From CALEUX01 sp037439945 (GTDB lineage: Bacteria > Bacteroidota > Bacteroidia > Bacteroidales > Marinilabiliaceae), in the NCBI GenBank assembly GCA_037439945.1, contig JBBIVA010000006.1, positions 1-64,000 on the forward strand: a DNA stretch of 64,000 nt, read 5' to 3'. Numbering within the stretch: the first letter of the stretch is position 1; the number at the start of each line of letters is the position of its first letter. Below are positions 35,395-44,891 of the stretch, in pieces. The notes below the pieces were generated by a model. It made no database searches. It was not told the origin of the DNA and was given only the letters and a program-made list of their open reading frames with translations. A program made the position numbers and the translations under genes.

Positions 35395-38139
35395 TCAATT
35401 GATTTCTTTCTTCATCCAAACTCCCGGATGTAAAAAGAATGTATCGTTAACCCCTGAAGCAACTATCGTGTTTGTTCCTTTATCCCAGTCAAACCCTGTA
35501 TTTACCTTTAGGAATATTTTCTCGCCTCCCCATACACTGCTGGTTAACCGAAGTACTTTTGTTGTTTCGTTATACTCCCAGGTTCCGCCTGTGGCACTTC
35601 CACGATGAATATATGTACCGTTAGCCTGGAATTCCATTATTGGGCTTGATAACCCGTTATATGAACTTGGATTAAACTGATACCAAAGGGTACCATAGTG
35701 CCAGGCGCCTACCAGGTTTGCCGCAGTTATATTTCCGCCATCACCACCACCATATCTCTCCGGACTTAAAGTTGGGAATGGCCTGGTTGTGGTTACAATT
35801 CTGCTATCTTCAAGCCAGGTGAGACTTCTTACATGAAGATCGTAATCATCGGAGCCTCTTTTACGGGCATGGTGAACTGCAAACCATTTGGTTCCATCAA
35901 CACATATACTTAATCCATCTGTATATGACCATGCTGACCCACCTGAAAATTCGTACGGGGTAAGAATACGAGAATCGGCAAAACCGGATAGGTTAGACAG
36001 ATTACGATTTCCAAAATCAAAGTATGGTCCGGCAGGAGTTGCCGAGGCTGAGTGAAATACCGATAAATTATTATACGTGGCTATAATATGATAATATCCG
36101 TTATAGTACATAATTTCTGCCGAGCCGGCCCTTTGGTTGTCGGGGGTATCAGCCGAACACCCAACCACTCTTACCGGAGTTCCTGTTATATTCGCTGATG
36201 TTTTTTCAATTTCGACCAGGTAAACCCCTCCGAAGTTCTCACCAAATACAAGGTATTGCTTTGTGCCATCATCAAGAAAACTCGGGCTCATTGCCTTATA
36301 AGGTGTCCCTTCATTTGAAAATAAAATTTCACCTTTATCTGTCCAGCTTGGGTTTTCAAGCGAAGGCGATGTTGCATACCCAATAACTGATGCTTTTGTT
36401 CCTGCCTGGACTGAATAATAAAGTCTCCACTCAGAACCGGCTTTTTTGATATTGGGCTGACCCATAACTATCTTATCATCTTCAATTGAAGGATCCAAAG
36501 CCTTAAGTCGGGCTCCTGCCCATGAATCAATTACATTACTCAAAACATAGCCCCGTTCATCAAAGAAAACCAAATCACTACTTGATTTAACCACCACTCC
36601 CTTCTGATAATCAAATCCATCTACACCGGCGTTGCTCGAAAAAACCCAATATTTTGTATCTCTGGCCATTGACGGGTCAAAAACACCCTTCCGGTGTGTA
36701 ACGCCACCACCGCCACCCGATGTTCCCTGTTTTTTCATCCAAACACCGGGGTAATCTCCAAATGAGTCATTTATCCCTGCCCCTACAATGGTAATGGCCT
36801 TGTCATTTGTCCAGTCATTTCCTTTGGACAGATATACATATATATGTTCATTGCCCCATTCTCTACTCACCAAATGAAGGATTTTAGTAGATGGGTTATA
36901 ATCCCAACTTCCTCCATTATATGTTCCGTCTGCATTAAAAGTCATTGTATAATTTATGCCGCTTATAACATGCCCCCATAATGTTCCGTAATGCCAAACT
37001 CCCGGTATATCGGCAATGGAAACATCGTTGGCCAAATTTTGTGCATATCTTTCCGGACTGATACATGGAACGGGTATAAGAGTCCCTGTAACCCTTCTCG
37101 AATCCATTAGCCATTCCATTTTTCTGATATGGAGTGTAGGGCCGCTGGTTCCGGTAGTTGCGTGGTGCACAATAAAATTATTTACCCCGTCCTGCAAAAT
37201 CCCCATTCCATCAACTTTCTCCCATGTAACACCATTGGCATGGGTATGATTTGTAATAACCCTTGTTACATTCCAGAAATTAGGTATTGCCGAAACACTC
37301 CTGTTCGCAACATCTCTGTATGGTCCGACGGGGGTAACGGATACAGCATGACCTGTTAAAGGGAATGCACCCTGGTAAGTAGTAAAAAGCAAATGGTAAT
37401 ATCCACCGTAATAAAACAACTCCGGGTTTGCAGCCCCTGTTCCGTCTATACGGTTTGCAATTGCTGTTGATGATCCAACCGGCAATCCTGTGGATGTGCT
37501 TAGTTCAATTATATGAACTCCATCAGGCCCGTTTCCATATGCCAGGTAATGTTTTGTACCATCAGGAGATTCACAAAAACTCGGATTTGATGCCTTAAAA
37601 TTTGAAGTGGGGGTTGATGATAAAACCTCACCTCTGTCTTCCCACTGGCCTTCGGCCAGGTTTTGTTTAACAGCATATCCTATTAATGACGTTTTGGTAT
37701 TTGCGTGCACTGTGTAATATAACCGCCATTGGCTACCAACTCTTTTCAAATTTGGATGGCTTATTATTACATTTTGGAGATTTATGGACGGGTCCAATGC
37801 CAAAATACGTGCTCCTGCCCAATTGGTTATTACATCATTTAAGACATAAGCTGTTTCATCTGTCATAACCATATCAACAAGGTTCCCAGTGGTCCTTAAA
37901 ACCAATCCTTTATTATATACTATACCACTAATTTCTGCATTAGATGATATTATATAATAAGTATTACCTTCCTTTCCAATGGTTGGGTCTGAACAACCTG
38001 AATAGGAGGGGTCAACAGTTGGCGGGTCGTTTTTTTGGTTTCCTGCCGGAGGGTCAATTTTATCCCACTCCTGACAGGACCAAAATCCCATAAATAATAC
38101 AACAATTAAAAAAAGAAACGATTCTTTAAATAATTTCAT
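35395..38139 (-). CDS. Lipoprotein with two GH43-like domains, degenerate active sites
   Basis: 914 aa from ATG 38139; a longer frame opens at 38199, and the numbering here follows that 934-aa frame. Lipobox Cys42 (FWSCQ). Two homologous halves (about 60-491 and 506-934), each a GH43 propeller plus GH43_C domain, are joined by a Gly-rich linker (TSGGGGG). Half 1 keeps Asp71 (SDPTIG) and Glu260 (NPELF) but has Asn205 where Asp is expected (KASNPSF). Half 2 keeps Asp508 (FDPSMA) and Glu695 (SAEIM) but has Ser638 (KAMSPSF). The family's pKa-modulating Asp is therefore missing twice. It is first in the operon with SusC/D, where a surface glycan-binding protein is often encoded. It may be a binding protein or a divergent hydrolase. 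Confidence 0.82.
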   Translation of the reverse strand: MKLFKESFLFLIVVLFMGFWSCQEWDKIDPPAGNQKNDPPTVDPSYSGCSDPTIGKEGNTYYIISSNAEISGIVYNKGLVLRTTGNLVDMVMTDETAYVLNDVITNWAGARILALDPSINLQNVIISHPNLKRVGSQWRLYYTVHANTKTSLIGYAVKQNLAEGQWEDRGEVLSSTPTSNFKASNPSFCESPDGTKHYLAYGNGPDGVHIIELSTSTGLPVGSSTAIANRIDGTGAANPELFYYGGYYHLLFTTYQGAFPLTGHAVSVTPVGPYRDVANRSVSAIPNFWNVTRVITNHTHANGVTWEKVDGMGILQDGVNNFIVHHATTGTSGPTLHIRKMEWLMDSRRVTGTLIPVPCISPERYAQNLANDVSIADIPGVWHYGTLWGHVISGINYTMTFNADGTYNGGSWDYNPSTKILHLVSREWGNEHIYVYLSKGNDWTNDKAITIVGAGINDSFGDYPGVWMKKQGTSGGGGGVTHRKGVFDPSMARDTKYWVFSSNAGVDGFDYQKGVVVKSSSDLVFFDERGYVLSNVIDSWAGARLKALDPSIEDDKIVMGQPNIKKAGSEWRLYYSVQAGTKASVIGYATSPSLENPSWTDKGEILFSNEGTPYKAMSPSFLDDGTKQYLVFGENFGGVYLVEIEKTSANITGTPVRVVGCSADTPDNQRAGSAEIMYYNGYYHIIATYNNLSVFHSASATPAGPYFDFGNRNLSNLSGFADSRILTPYEFSGGSAWSYTDGLSICVDGTKWFAVHHARKRGSDDYDLHVRSLTWLEDSRIVTTTRPFPTLSPERYGGGDGGNITAANLVGAWHYGTLWYQFNPSSYNGLSSPIMEFQANGTYIHRGSATGGTWEYNETTKVLRLTSSVWGGEKIFLKVNTGFDWDKGTNTIVASGVNDTFFLHPGVWMKKEIN

Positions 38140-38446
38140 AAAGTGAATTTTTAAGGGTAGTTTATAAATCGTCATAAAAATGAGTAATAAAGCACACACT
38201 ATTGGGTATGCTCCAGTAATTCACCGGATCAACTCCTGGATTAATTAACCCAAATTGTTAAACCTGTGGTTGCCTTTTTAAAATATTTATTAGCAATCAT
38301 TAATATATGTTAACCAAAATTAGAAAGGTAGCGCCAAGTAAAGGTTCAAAAATGTCCATTTAAGGAGGACGATTGTTTCCATTTAATAAATTTCAATACA
38401 TCTAAATTGAAGTGTAAATGAGAAATATTTCTTTTCAATATTTTTT

Positions 38447-38668
38447 ATCACTACTGTCCGATAAATTTTTCGATAAGATGCTATAATGCCGACTTATTGA
38501 GGTGTCCCTACAGGACAATACTGAAAATCGGGGTCGATTCATCTTTACCGATAATCTGTACCTGACGGCACAGTACCGTTAGGGACTAAAGATCGGTAAA
38601 ACACTTAATTGAGAATTGAACTTTTGTCCCGTTAGGGACAAAACAACTTTTTATCGGATAGTAGTGAT
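38447..38668. mobile_element. 222-bp inverted-repeat element, MITE-like
   Basis: Ends ATCACTACTGTCCGATAAA (from 38447) and its near-perfect inverse (to 38668; one mismatch in the first 19 bp). It is flanked by T5/T6 runs that could be a target duplication. Inside are short palindromes TGTCCCTACAGGACA (38503-38517) and TGTCCCGTTAGGGACA (38625-38640) and an inner repeat TTTACCGAT/ATCGGTAAA. There is no coding capacity. It looks like a non-autonomous element or a multi-hairpin repeat; no transposase is in the window. Confidence 0.5.
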
Positions 38669-38882
38669 TTTTTATAAGTGATTAATATTTAATGGCTGGA
38701 AAATAAATGCATTTAAACTGCTATAAGCAATATGGGTTATTATGATAAAACGATTAATAAAATCAGAGTCCATATTAAAATTAACCGTTCTTCGTAAAAA
38801 TCGAAGGTGGATACAACTTTATCAGTAAAAATTAAGGCAGGAATACAAATAGTGCGGCAAACTATGTTTTAACTTTGAGCAC

Positions 38883-38914
38883 AAAAAAAGGGGCATATTA
38901 TTGGAAATGCCCCC
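38883..38914 (-). terminator. Rho-independent terminator of the YetA-like operon
   Basis: On the minus strand GGGGCAT (38907-38913) pairs with ATGCCCC (38890-38896), followed by seven T residues. It lies 50 nt past the stop of the YetA-like gene and separates that two-gene unit from the SusCD operon downstream. Confidence 0.85.
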
Positions 38915-38964
38915 TATACCTTTATTAGTTGTTAAAATTATCACACTGAATTTAAATCAGGGTT

Positions 38965-41703
38965 TTATTTTTTTTCATCCAATTTAAGTTTAACTATATA
39001 TTCATTTATCAGGCTCATGCACTGAATGGCAGCCAACCCCCATTGGGCCGCATAATTGGTTGATATTTCAGGCGCCTCGCCCACCGGGTTTAAAACATTG
39101 GGGGGTATAACATTTTGAATTGAAGGAATTGAAAGTGAGTTTTGAGCATTATTATTTACAAATTCATTCCATGATCTCTTGGCCAACTTTTCACTTTGCT
39201 TCTTTTTGGCAACAAAAGCCGTTAACCTGGAATGACCCTGCCTTAGTCCCATTTTACCAAGATCGGTACCCAATACTGCTCTTTGCTCTTTTGGTGATGC
39301 ATTATATAGTTCGCAATATTGCAACCAGGCTTTTTCAAATAATGGTGACTCAATCAAATCTACAATTTCGGCACATATCTCAACTAACCCAAATACGGCA
39401 CTTAAGTGTGATACTGTAACATTATCATTGTCCGATTTATAAAAAACCCCTGTATTAAGATCCATTAAGCCACCTCCTGTGAAAAACCCGCGAGGTTGAG
39501 CGGCTATTGATTCCATGCTTTGCTTAATTTTAACTCTCATTGAATCACATCCTGTTCTTTCCCAGTGGGTTAGCCATGCCCCAAGCATTGACCCCCAATC
39601 TGTTCCAAAACTTAACCAGGCTTTATCGGGGTTGGGGCTTTGGGTCACACCCCTTTTTCTTAATGGCCTAATATTATATAACGACCTATGGGCATGCAAT
39701 TGTTCATTAAGCAGTTCGCCCGTGCGTTCATCGGCAGTCAGGTAATAATAGAACCTTCTGTTTATAGCCGTGCTTATCCGCATCTGTTTGGCGCTACAAC
39801 CCCAGTGCAAAACATTGTGGCGTGAACCAAGCGGGGCAAACCTACCAAGATGATGAACATCAACCTCCCCTGTATGGCGGGTCATGGCCTCAGCCATCCT
39901 GAAAACATCACTTCGGCCTGAATGTAAAAAATAATACCACAACCAAAGATCGGTTGATAATTCAGAATTGTCCCAGGCGTAACCCCCAACATCATAGCGC
40001 CATACATGACGATGGGTATCATAGGTGTGCATAAAATCGCCAAAATTCCAGAAACCATACCAATTATGCTGGTCCTGTTGAAGTTTATAATAATCAAACA
40101 ACCAATCAAGTTTTTTATTAATCCGGATCATTATTGGTGAAGATTCATTTCTTACCGACCAAAGGTTACCAAATACCTTTGCATTCTGAATATGATTAAG
40201 GTCGGCCATAAGTGTGGGGGGTTGTGTTACCATCCCTGCATATTCAATTAACTCATTTCTTGTTGGTGTAGCTTCAACCACCCATAAATCAAATTCACTG
40301 GTTCGGGCCACCCCATAAGGTTTTTCATACCCTTGTTCATAATCTTCATAAGTAATTTCCAGCCCTTCCCATTGTTTTTCATAGGTATCCTGCCCCATTC
40401 CGTCATGGTAAAATCTCATATCCATTGGGTGTGCATCAGGTGCCCAAAACCATAATGTAACAACTGCACTGCTTCCTGCAGCATCTCGAATGTCAATCTG
40501 GGATGGGTATGATTGCCAGAAATTCCGTATACCAAATGCCATGCCTCCTGATGGACCGCCAATATATCCAACCCCCGATGCCCTGTGGCCAACGGCAGAT
40601 GTTAACCATGAAAATCCTTCGGTTGTACGTTTACTAATTGAAAAGGAATTTGATGCTATCTGTGTAAGTTTATAATCGCCAAATGCCGGAATATAATTAA
40701 TACCTTTTAAAATAGGTTCAGGAAATTTATCAAGAGCCGGGGTTTCTCTTCCTTCAATCTGGGCAGAGATAATATCATCACCAGGGTTTCGTCGTAAACC
40801 GGTTAGTCCGCGTACCGACTCCCCAAATACCCCGTTATTTTCACCAACAAAACGAACATGTCTGTTGTGAAATTCCCCCTTCATAGGAACATTAAAAGTG
40901 AATCCCAGGCCACTGATAAAATCAAGATTTTCATCACCATTATAAATTATGGTATGAATTACACGGATATTTTCCCCATTTGCATAAAAATAAAGTCTTA
41001 TAATAAAGGGTATCAAGCTATTACCTGGCTCTGAAATATGAGTTCCTTCAATCTTAACAACAGTCCTTACCGGGCCCGGTTGTTCCAGGCTAATCCTATT
41101 AATATTTCCTGTGAACTTTTCTTTTACTAAAAAATGGCTATTGGAAACTTCACTGCATTTTTGCATGGTCATTACCAGTTTACCATTATTTGCAATTTCA
41201 CTTCCTCCCCTTGTAATTGAAGCAATTATTACATCTCCCTTTTTATTAATGACCGTATTAATTACACCTGTATTAATTATAATATTATCATCTGTTTCGA
41301 TTGATTTGATCTTTTCTGCCGGCATCGTCCCCTTACTAACAACTAATCTTAGATTACCTTTTATACACTTGTTGGGACTAACAGCAACTGCTGTCCATTT
41401 TACCGAACCATCAGGCCAATATGCGAGTGGCCAGGTCTGAGTCATAAACTGCTCTGAAAACCCATCATCAATAGCGAACTTCTCATCTTTCGAGATCAAC
41501 CCCTTAGGCCAGGGTACCCCAAGTGTGTTGCCTGCAAAACGCCCGGGAGGTTTATTATCAATCCAGTTTAAAGTAACACTCTTTTCCAGGTAATTCTGAT
41601 TCGGTGCTTTCGAATTTATTTGATTATTAATGGAAACCAGAAAAAACAAAATCAAAAAAAAATGTTTAACGGTAGCATGTATATATTTGATGTTTATTGC
41701 CAT
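38965..41703 (-). CDS. PcRGLX/YetA-like exported protein (PL26-type)
   Basis: 912 aa with a signal peptide (about 1-31). The N-terminal RIFT-barrel-like region has the recognisable segments NTLGVPWPKGLI and LAYWPDGSVKWTAVAV (about residues 58-105). The long central/C-terminal part, with WHYGFW-like aromatic segments and an (alpha/alpha)-type helical region, matches the layout of the exo-rhamnogalacturonan lyase (PcRGLX, PL26)/YetA group. Activity of the bacterial relatives is not settled. It lies 38 nt after the DUF6250-like gene and is closed by a terminator. It suggests attack on rhamnogalacturonan-I to which arabinan is attached. Confidence 0.7.
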   Translation of the reverse strand: MAINIKYIHATVKHFFLILFFLVSINNQINSKAPNQNYLEKSVTLNWIDNKPPGRFAGNTLGVPWPKGLISKDEKFAIDDGFSEQFMTQTWPLAYWPDGSVKWTAVAVSPNKCIKGNLRLVVSKGTMPAEKIKSIETDDNIIINTGVINTVINKKGDVIIASITRGGSEIANNGKLVMTMQKCSEVSNSHFLVKEKFTGNINRISLEQPGPVRTVVKIEGTHISEPGNSLIPFIIRLYFYANGENIRVIHTIIYNGDENLDFISGLGFTFNVPMKGEFHNRHVRFVGENNGVFGESVRGLTGLRRNPGDDIISAQIEGRETPALDKFPEPILKGINYIPAFGDYKLTQIASNSFSISKRTTEGFSWLTSAVGHRASGVGYIGGPSGGMAFGIRNFWQSYPSQIDIRDAAGSSAVVTLWFWAPDAHPMDMRFYHDGMGQDTYEKQWEGLEITYEDYEQGYEKPYGVARTSEFDLWVVEATPTRNELIEYAGMVTQPPTLMADLNHIQNAKVFGNLWSVRNESSPIMIRINKKLDWLFDYYKLQQDQHNWYGFWNFGDFMHTYDTHRHVWRYDVGGYAWDNSELSTDLWLWYYFLHSGRSDVFRMAEAMTRHTGEVDVHHLGRFAPLGSRHNVLHWGCSAKQMRISTAINRRFYYYLTADERTGELLNEQLHAHRSLYNIRPLRKRGVTQSPNPDKAWLSFGTDWGSMLGAWLTHWERTGCDSMRVKIKQSMESIAAQPRGFFTGGGLMDLNTGVFYKSDNDNVTVSHLSAVFGLVEICAEIVDLIESPLFEKAWLQYCELYNASPKEQRAVLGTDLGKMGLRQGHSRLTAFVAKKKQSEKLAKRSWNEFVNNNAQNSLSIPSIQNVIPPNVLNPVGEAPEISTNYAAQWGLAAIQCMSLINEYIVKLKLDEKK

Positions 41704-41741
41704 GTGGTTAATATTTAAAATTTAATTGCATTGATTTCAAA

Positions 41742-42428
41742 TTACTCAGGTTTATTGTTTAACCTGTATATTTTAATATTATCAATCTCATGTCTGGACC
41801 AGGTTGACCGGAATCCAAAATAACCCTTTTCAAAAGGTTCAGGATCATTAAAAAGAAATAAACATGAACCATTTACCCAATATGAAATCACTCCATCAAC
41901 AACAGAAATTTTAATTTTGTAAAGCTTGTTCGCTTCCAATAGGAAGTCGTTCCGTTCATTCAAAATATTTTTTTCACCATTGCCCAAGTATTTCCTGAAA
42001 CGTGTTGTGGTATTTGAGTTTCCTCCAAAACCAACATAATATAATAACAGAGAGTCATACTCCTCGAACCTTCCATTGCGTGTAAAAAGATTTAGGGACT
42101 TGGGGTCGGTTGCCATCCAGAATTGGTTCAAATCAGATAACCTGTCATTGTTACCTCCGTTTAAAACAACTGTTCGCTCATATTCAATAATATAATTTCC
42201 GCTTAATTCTTTTTTCAACCATACCGTTACCCCTCCCTTGGTATCCAAAACTAACCGGCCGTTTTTGGTAAATACATTTGAACCTGGCAATGAGTCCATT
42301 TCAACTTTCCAAATCTCTGAATTAAGTAATTCATTAAAATCATCGTGATATATTACGGTTTCACGATTAACGCAACCCAGTACAAAAATGATAAATGTAA
42401 ACAGGGTCAGGATTTTTATTTTTTTCAT
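41742..42428 (-). CDS. DUF6250/DUF1961-like lipoprotein
   Basis: 228 aa with lipobox Cys19 (FVLGC). The rest is one jelly-roll (concanavalin-like) domain: YHDDFNELLNSEIWKVE at the start, DLNQFWMATDP, YYVGFGGNSNTTTRFRKY and a closing GYFGFRSTWSRHEIDNIKIY. These are the hallmarks of the DUF6250/YesU-like group that is often found beside YetA/PL26 or rhamnogalacturonan lyase genes. First gene of a two-gene unit with the YetA-like protein. A carbohydrate-binding or lyase-assisting role is inference. Confidence 0.65.
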   Translation of the reverse strand: MKKIKILTLFTFIIFVLGCVNRETVIYHDDFNELLNSEIWKVEMDSLPGSNVFTKNGRLVLDTKGGVTVWLKKELSGNYIIEYERTVVLNGGNNDRLSDLNQFWMATDPKSLNLFTRNGRFEEYDSLLLYYVGFGGNSNTTTRFRKYLGNGEKNILNERNDFLLEANKLYKIKISVVDGVISYWVNGSCLFLFNDPEPFEKGYFGFRSTWSRHEIDNIKIYRLNNKPE

Positions 42429-42958
42429 TTTTCAGACATCAGTTAAACTTATAAAAAAAATCAAAGGATAAAATACGCATCCACTTTGGTTTTAGATTTC
42501 AGCAACTTCAAAAAAGTAAAACTACTTATCCAAATCAAAACTAATTTTTTTTTGTACAACTTACGCCCCTTTATTTACTGTTTTTTAATATCCGATTTTA
42601 AATCTGAATTATCTGAAAATTAAAATAAATATTAATAACTACCATTAATTTTACTTTAAACAGGAGAAATAAAACCAGACTTAATGTTGAGTTGGTTTCC
42701 ACCAATTTTCTGCAAATCGTTTATTTGGTTTGTTTGGAAAGAATGATTTATAGTGTTAAAAAAGTACTTTTTACATTAATCTTAGTTTGGACTGTACTAC
42801 CTAATAACATCTTAATTATAAATAATATGATGAACGGGGCTTGTTTGTAAAAACGCAACACCTTTGAAACGTACATCGGCAAAGCCAAAATGAGCTATGT
42901 TGGTTCCCACCGATGTATATGGGCAGGCTTTCTGATATTAACCTAATATTATTTACGA
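42429..42958. other. Divergent intergenic region between the two loci
   Basis: 530 bp between the minus-strand pectin/arabinan locus and the plus-strand xylan cluster. The left 300 bp is AT-rich without clear signals. The right part holds leader element E (42827-42850 and flank), an 8-bp inverted repeat TACATCGG/CCGATGTA (42872-42879, 42910-42917) and the shared 18-nt start context (42948-42965). Confidence 0.55.
42827..42917 (+). repeat. Leader element copy E upstream of CE1-GH10
   Basis: Begins ATGATGAACGGGGCTTG and contains GTAAAAACGCAACACC, closely resembling copy F at 21620. The mini-ORF is only seven codons (MMNGACL). It is followed by an inverted repeat with 8-bp arms and a 30-nt loop. 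It lies 109 nt upstream of the CE1-GH10 start. Confidence 0.45.
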
Positions 42959-44863
42959 ATGAAAAACTATTTAATAACTTTTTGGTTTTGTATTTTAAAT
43001 ACAACAATGCTGTTGTCACAACTACCTGGTATAAAGGCCCCACACGGATTTGATTTGCATAGCAATTCTATTGCAGCAGGTAAAATAGATACTGTTATCT
43101 ATAAATCAAAATCGGTTGGATCTACCCGTAAGGCATTAATCTATACCCCTCCGGGATACTCCAAAAACAAAAAATACCCTGTTTTGTATTTGTTACATGG
43201 TATTGGCGGCGATGAAAAAGAATGGTACAAAAACGGTGTTCCTCATATTATTTTCGACAACCTGATTGCCGACGGCAAAATGGAGCCAATGATAGTGGTA
43301 CTGCCCAATGGTCGCGCTATGAAAAACGACCGTGCCGAAGGAAATATTTTCGACAAAGAGAAAGTTGAAGCCTTTGCAACATTCGAAAAAGACCTTTTAA
43401 ACGATTTAATACCCTTTATCGAAAAAAAATATCCTCTATTAAAAACTCGTGAGTTTCGCGCCATTGCAGGATTATCTATGGGTGGTGGACAATCGCTCAA
43501 TTTTGGACTGGGAAATCTCGACAAATTTGCATGGGTAGGCGGCTTTTCATCGGCCCCCAATACCAAAATGCCCGCCGAGCTGGTCCCAAATATTCAAAAG
43601 GCAAAGGAAATGCTTAAGCTTATATATGTTTCCTGTGGCGATAAAGACAATTTAATGCAGGTTAGCCAGCGCACCCACGATTATTTGAAAGCCAATAAAG
43701 TGCCCCATATTTTCAGGGTTATTCCTGATGGTTACCACGATTTTAAGGTGTGGAAAGACGATTTGTATCATTACGTACAAATGCTGTTTAAGCCAGTGGT
43801 AATGCCTGTAACAGCAGCCACTTTAAAAGATGCTTATAAAGGGAAATTCTTTTTTGGAACTGCCCTTAACACACCACAAATATTGGGTACCGCTGTTGAT
43901 GAAGTAAATATTGTTAAAACCCATTTCAACTCTATTGTTGCCGAAAACTGTATGAAAAGCGGCCCAATGCAACCACAGGAAGGGAAATTTGAATTTGACC
44001 TGGCCGATAAGTTTGTAGAGTTTGGTGTTAACAATAACATGCAGATTATTGGGCATACCCTTATTTGGCATTCGCAGGCACCACGCTGGTTTTTTACCGA
44101 CAGCGAAGGCAAAGACGTATCGCCCGAAGTACTTACCGAGCGCATGAAAAATCACATTTATACCGTTGTTGGCCGTTACAAAGGCAAGGTGCACGGATGG
44201 GACGTGGTGAATGAAGCCATAGTTGACGATGGCAGCTACCGCAACAGTAAGTTTTATCAGATTCTGGGCGAAGATTTTATCAAACTGGCATTCCAGTTTG
44301 CTCATGAAGCCGACCCCAATGCAGAATTGTACTACAACGATTATTCTGAATTTGTTCCTGCCAAAAGAGAAAGCATTGCCCGCATGGTGAAGAAACTCAA
44401 AGACCAGGGCATTAGAATCGATGGCGTTGGATTTCAGTGCCATATCGGCCTCGATTATCCAAGCCTTGATGAATACGAAAAAACCATTCAATTAATTGCC
44501 GGCACAGGAGTAAACGTTATGATAACCGAAATGGAAATATCTGTATTGCCAATGCCCGACTGGCGCGTTGGTGCCGAAGTTTCGGCCAGTTTCGAGTATC
44601 AACAGAAATTAAATCCATACACAGAAGGGTTGCCCGATTCGGTTAGTGCTCAATTGGACCAGCGCTATGTCGACTTTTTTACCCTCTTCCTTAAATATCA
44701 GGATGTGATTCCAAGAGTTACGGTTTGGGGTGTTAACGATGGCAACTCATGGAAAAACGGATTCCCCGTACGCGGAAGAACCGATTATCCACTGTTATTC
44801 GACCGGAAAAATAAGCCTAAATCAGTTGTTGCCAAATTAATTGAACTGGCCAATAAAAAGTAG
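42959..44863 (+). CDS. Bifunctional CE1 esterase - GH10 endo-xylanase
   Basis: 634 aa, signal peptide about 1-20. The N-terminal CE1 (feruloyl/acetyl esterase) domain, about 45-280, has nucleophile Ser173 (AGLSMGGGQ), Asp230 (SCGDKD) and His260 (DGYHDF). The C-terminal GH10 domain, about 285-632, has HTLIWHSQAPRWF, acid/base Glu419 (GWDVVNEAI) and nucleophile Glu524 (MITEMEIS). One chain can therefore remove ferulate/acetyl groups and cut the xylan backbone. First gene of the xylan cluster; it is followed after 165 nt (with a hairpin) by three more CE1 genes. Confidence 0.95.
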   Translation: MKNYLITFWFCILNTTMLLSQLPGIKAPHGFDLHSNSIAAGKIDTVIYKSKSVGSTRKALIYTPPGYSKNKKYPVLYLLHGIGGDEKEWYKNGVPHIIFDNLIADGKMEPMIVVLPNGRAMKNDRAEGNIFDKEKVEAFATFEKDLLNDLIPFIEKKYPLLKTREFRAIAGLSMGGGQSLNFGLGNLDKFAWVGGFSSAPNTKMPAELVPNIQKAKEMLKLIYVSCGDKDNLMQVSQRTHDYLKANKVPHIFRVIPDGYHDFKVWKDDLYHYVQMLFKPVVMPVTAATLKDAYKGKFFFGTALNTPQILGTAVDEVNIVKTHFNSIVAENCMKSGPMQPQEGKFEFDLADKFVEFGVNNNMQIIGHTLIWHSQAPRWFFTDSEGKDVSPEVLTERMKNHIYTVVGRYKGKVHGWDVVNEAIVDDGSYRNSKFYQILGEDFIKLAFQFAHEADPNAELYYNDYSEFVPAKRESIARMVKKLKDQGIRIDGVGFQCHIGLDYPSLDEYEKTIQLIAGTGVNVMITEMEISVLPMPDWRVGAEVSASFEYQQKLNPYTEGLPDSVSAQLDQRYVDFFTLFLKYQDVIPRVTVWGVNDGNSWKNGFPVRGRTDYPLLFDRKNKPKSVVAKLIELANKK

Positions 44864-44891
44864 TTGATTATTGGGAAGGCAAAAGGCAGAA

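Larger units (their letters stand above)
38140..38964. other. Intergenic region with repeat element and terminator
   Basis: About 825 bp between the YetA-like gene and the tandem-GH43 gene. It holds an inverted-repeat element (38447-38668) and the terminator of the upstream gene (38883-38914). CAAAATTA at 38315-38322 gives a minus-strand TAATTTTG that could be a -7 box for the SusCD operon, but the nearest TTTG is 24 nt away. No gene is seen. Confidence 0.5.

Noticed and set aside
38447..38668. Intact insertion sequence
   Set aside because: Only 222 bp with no transposase frame; kept only as a possible non-autonomous element.
43823..44491. 222-codon open frame antisense to the GH10 domain
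   Set aside because: It lies wholly opposite a GH10 domain with intact catalytic motifs, has no signal or family motif, and is explained by the coding bias of the sense gene.
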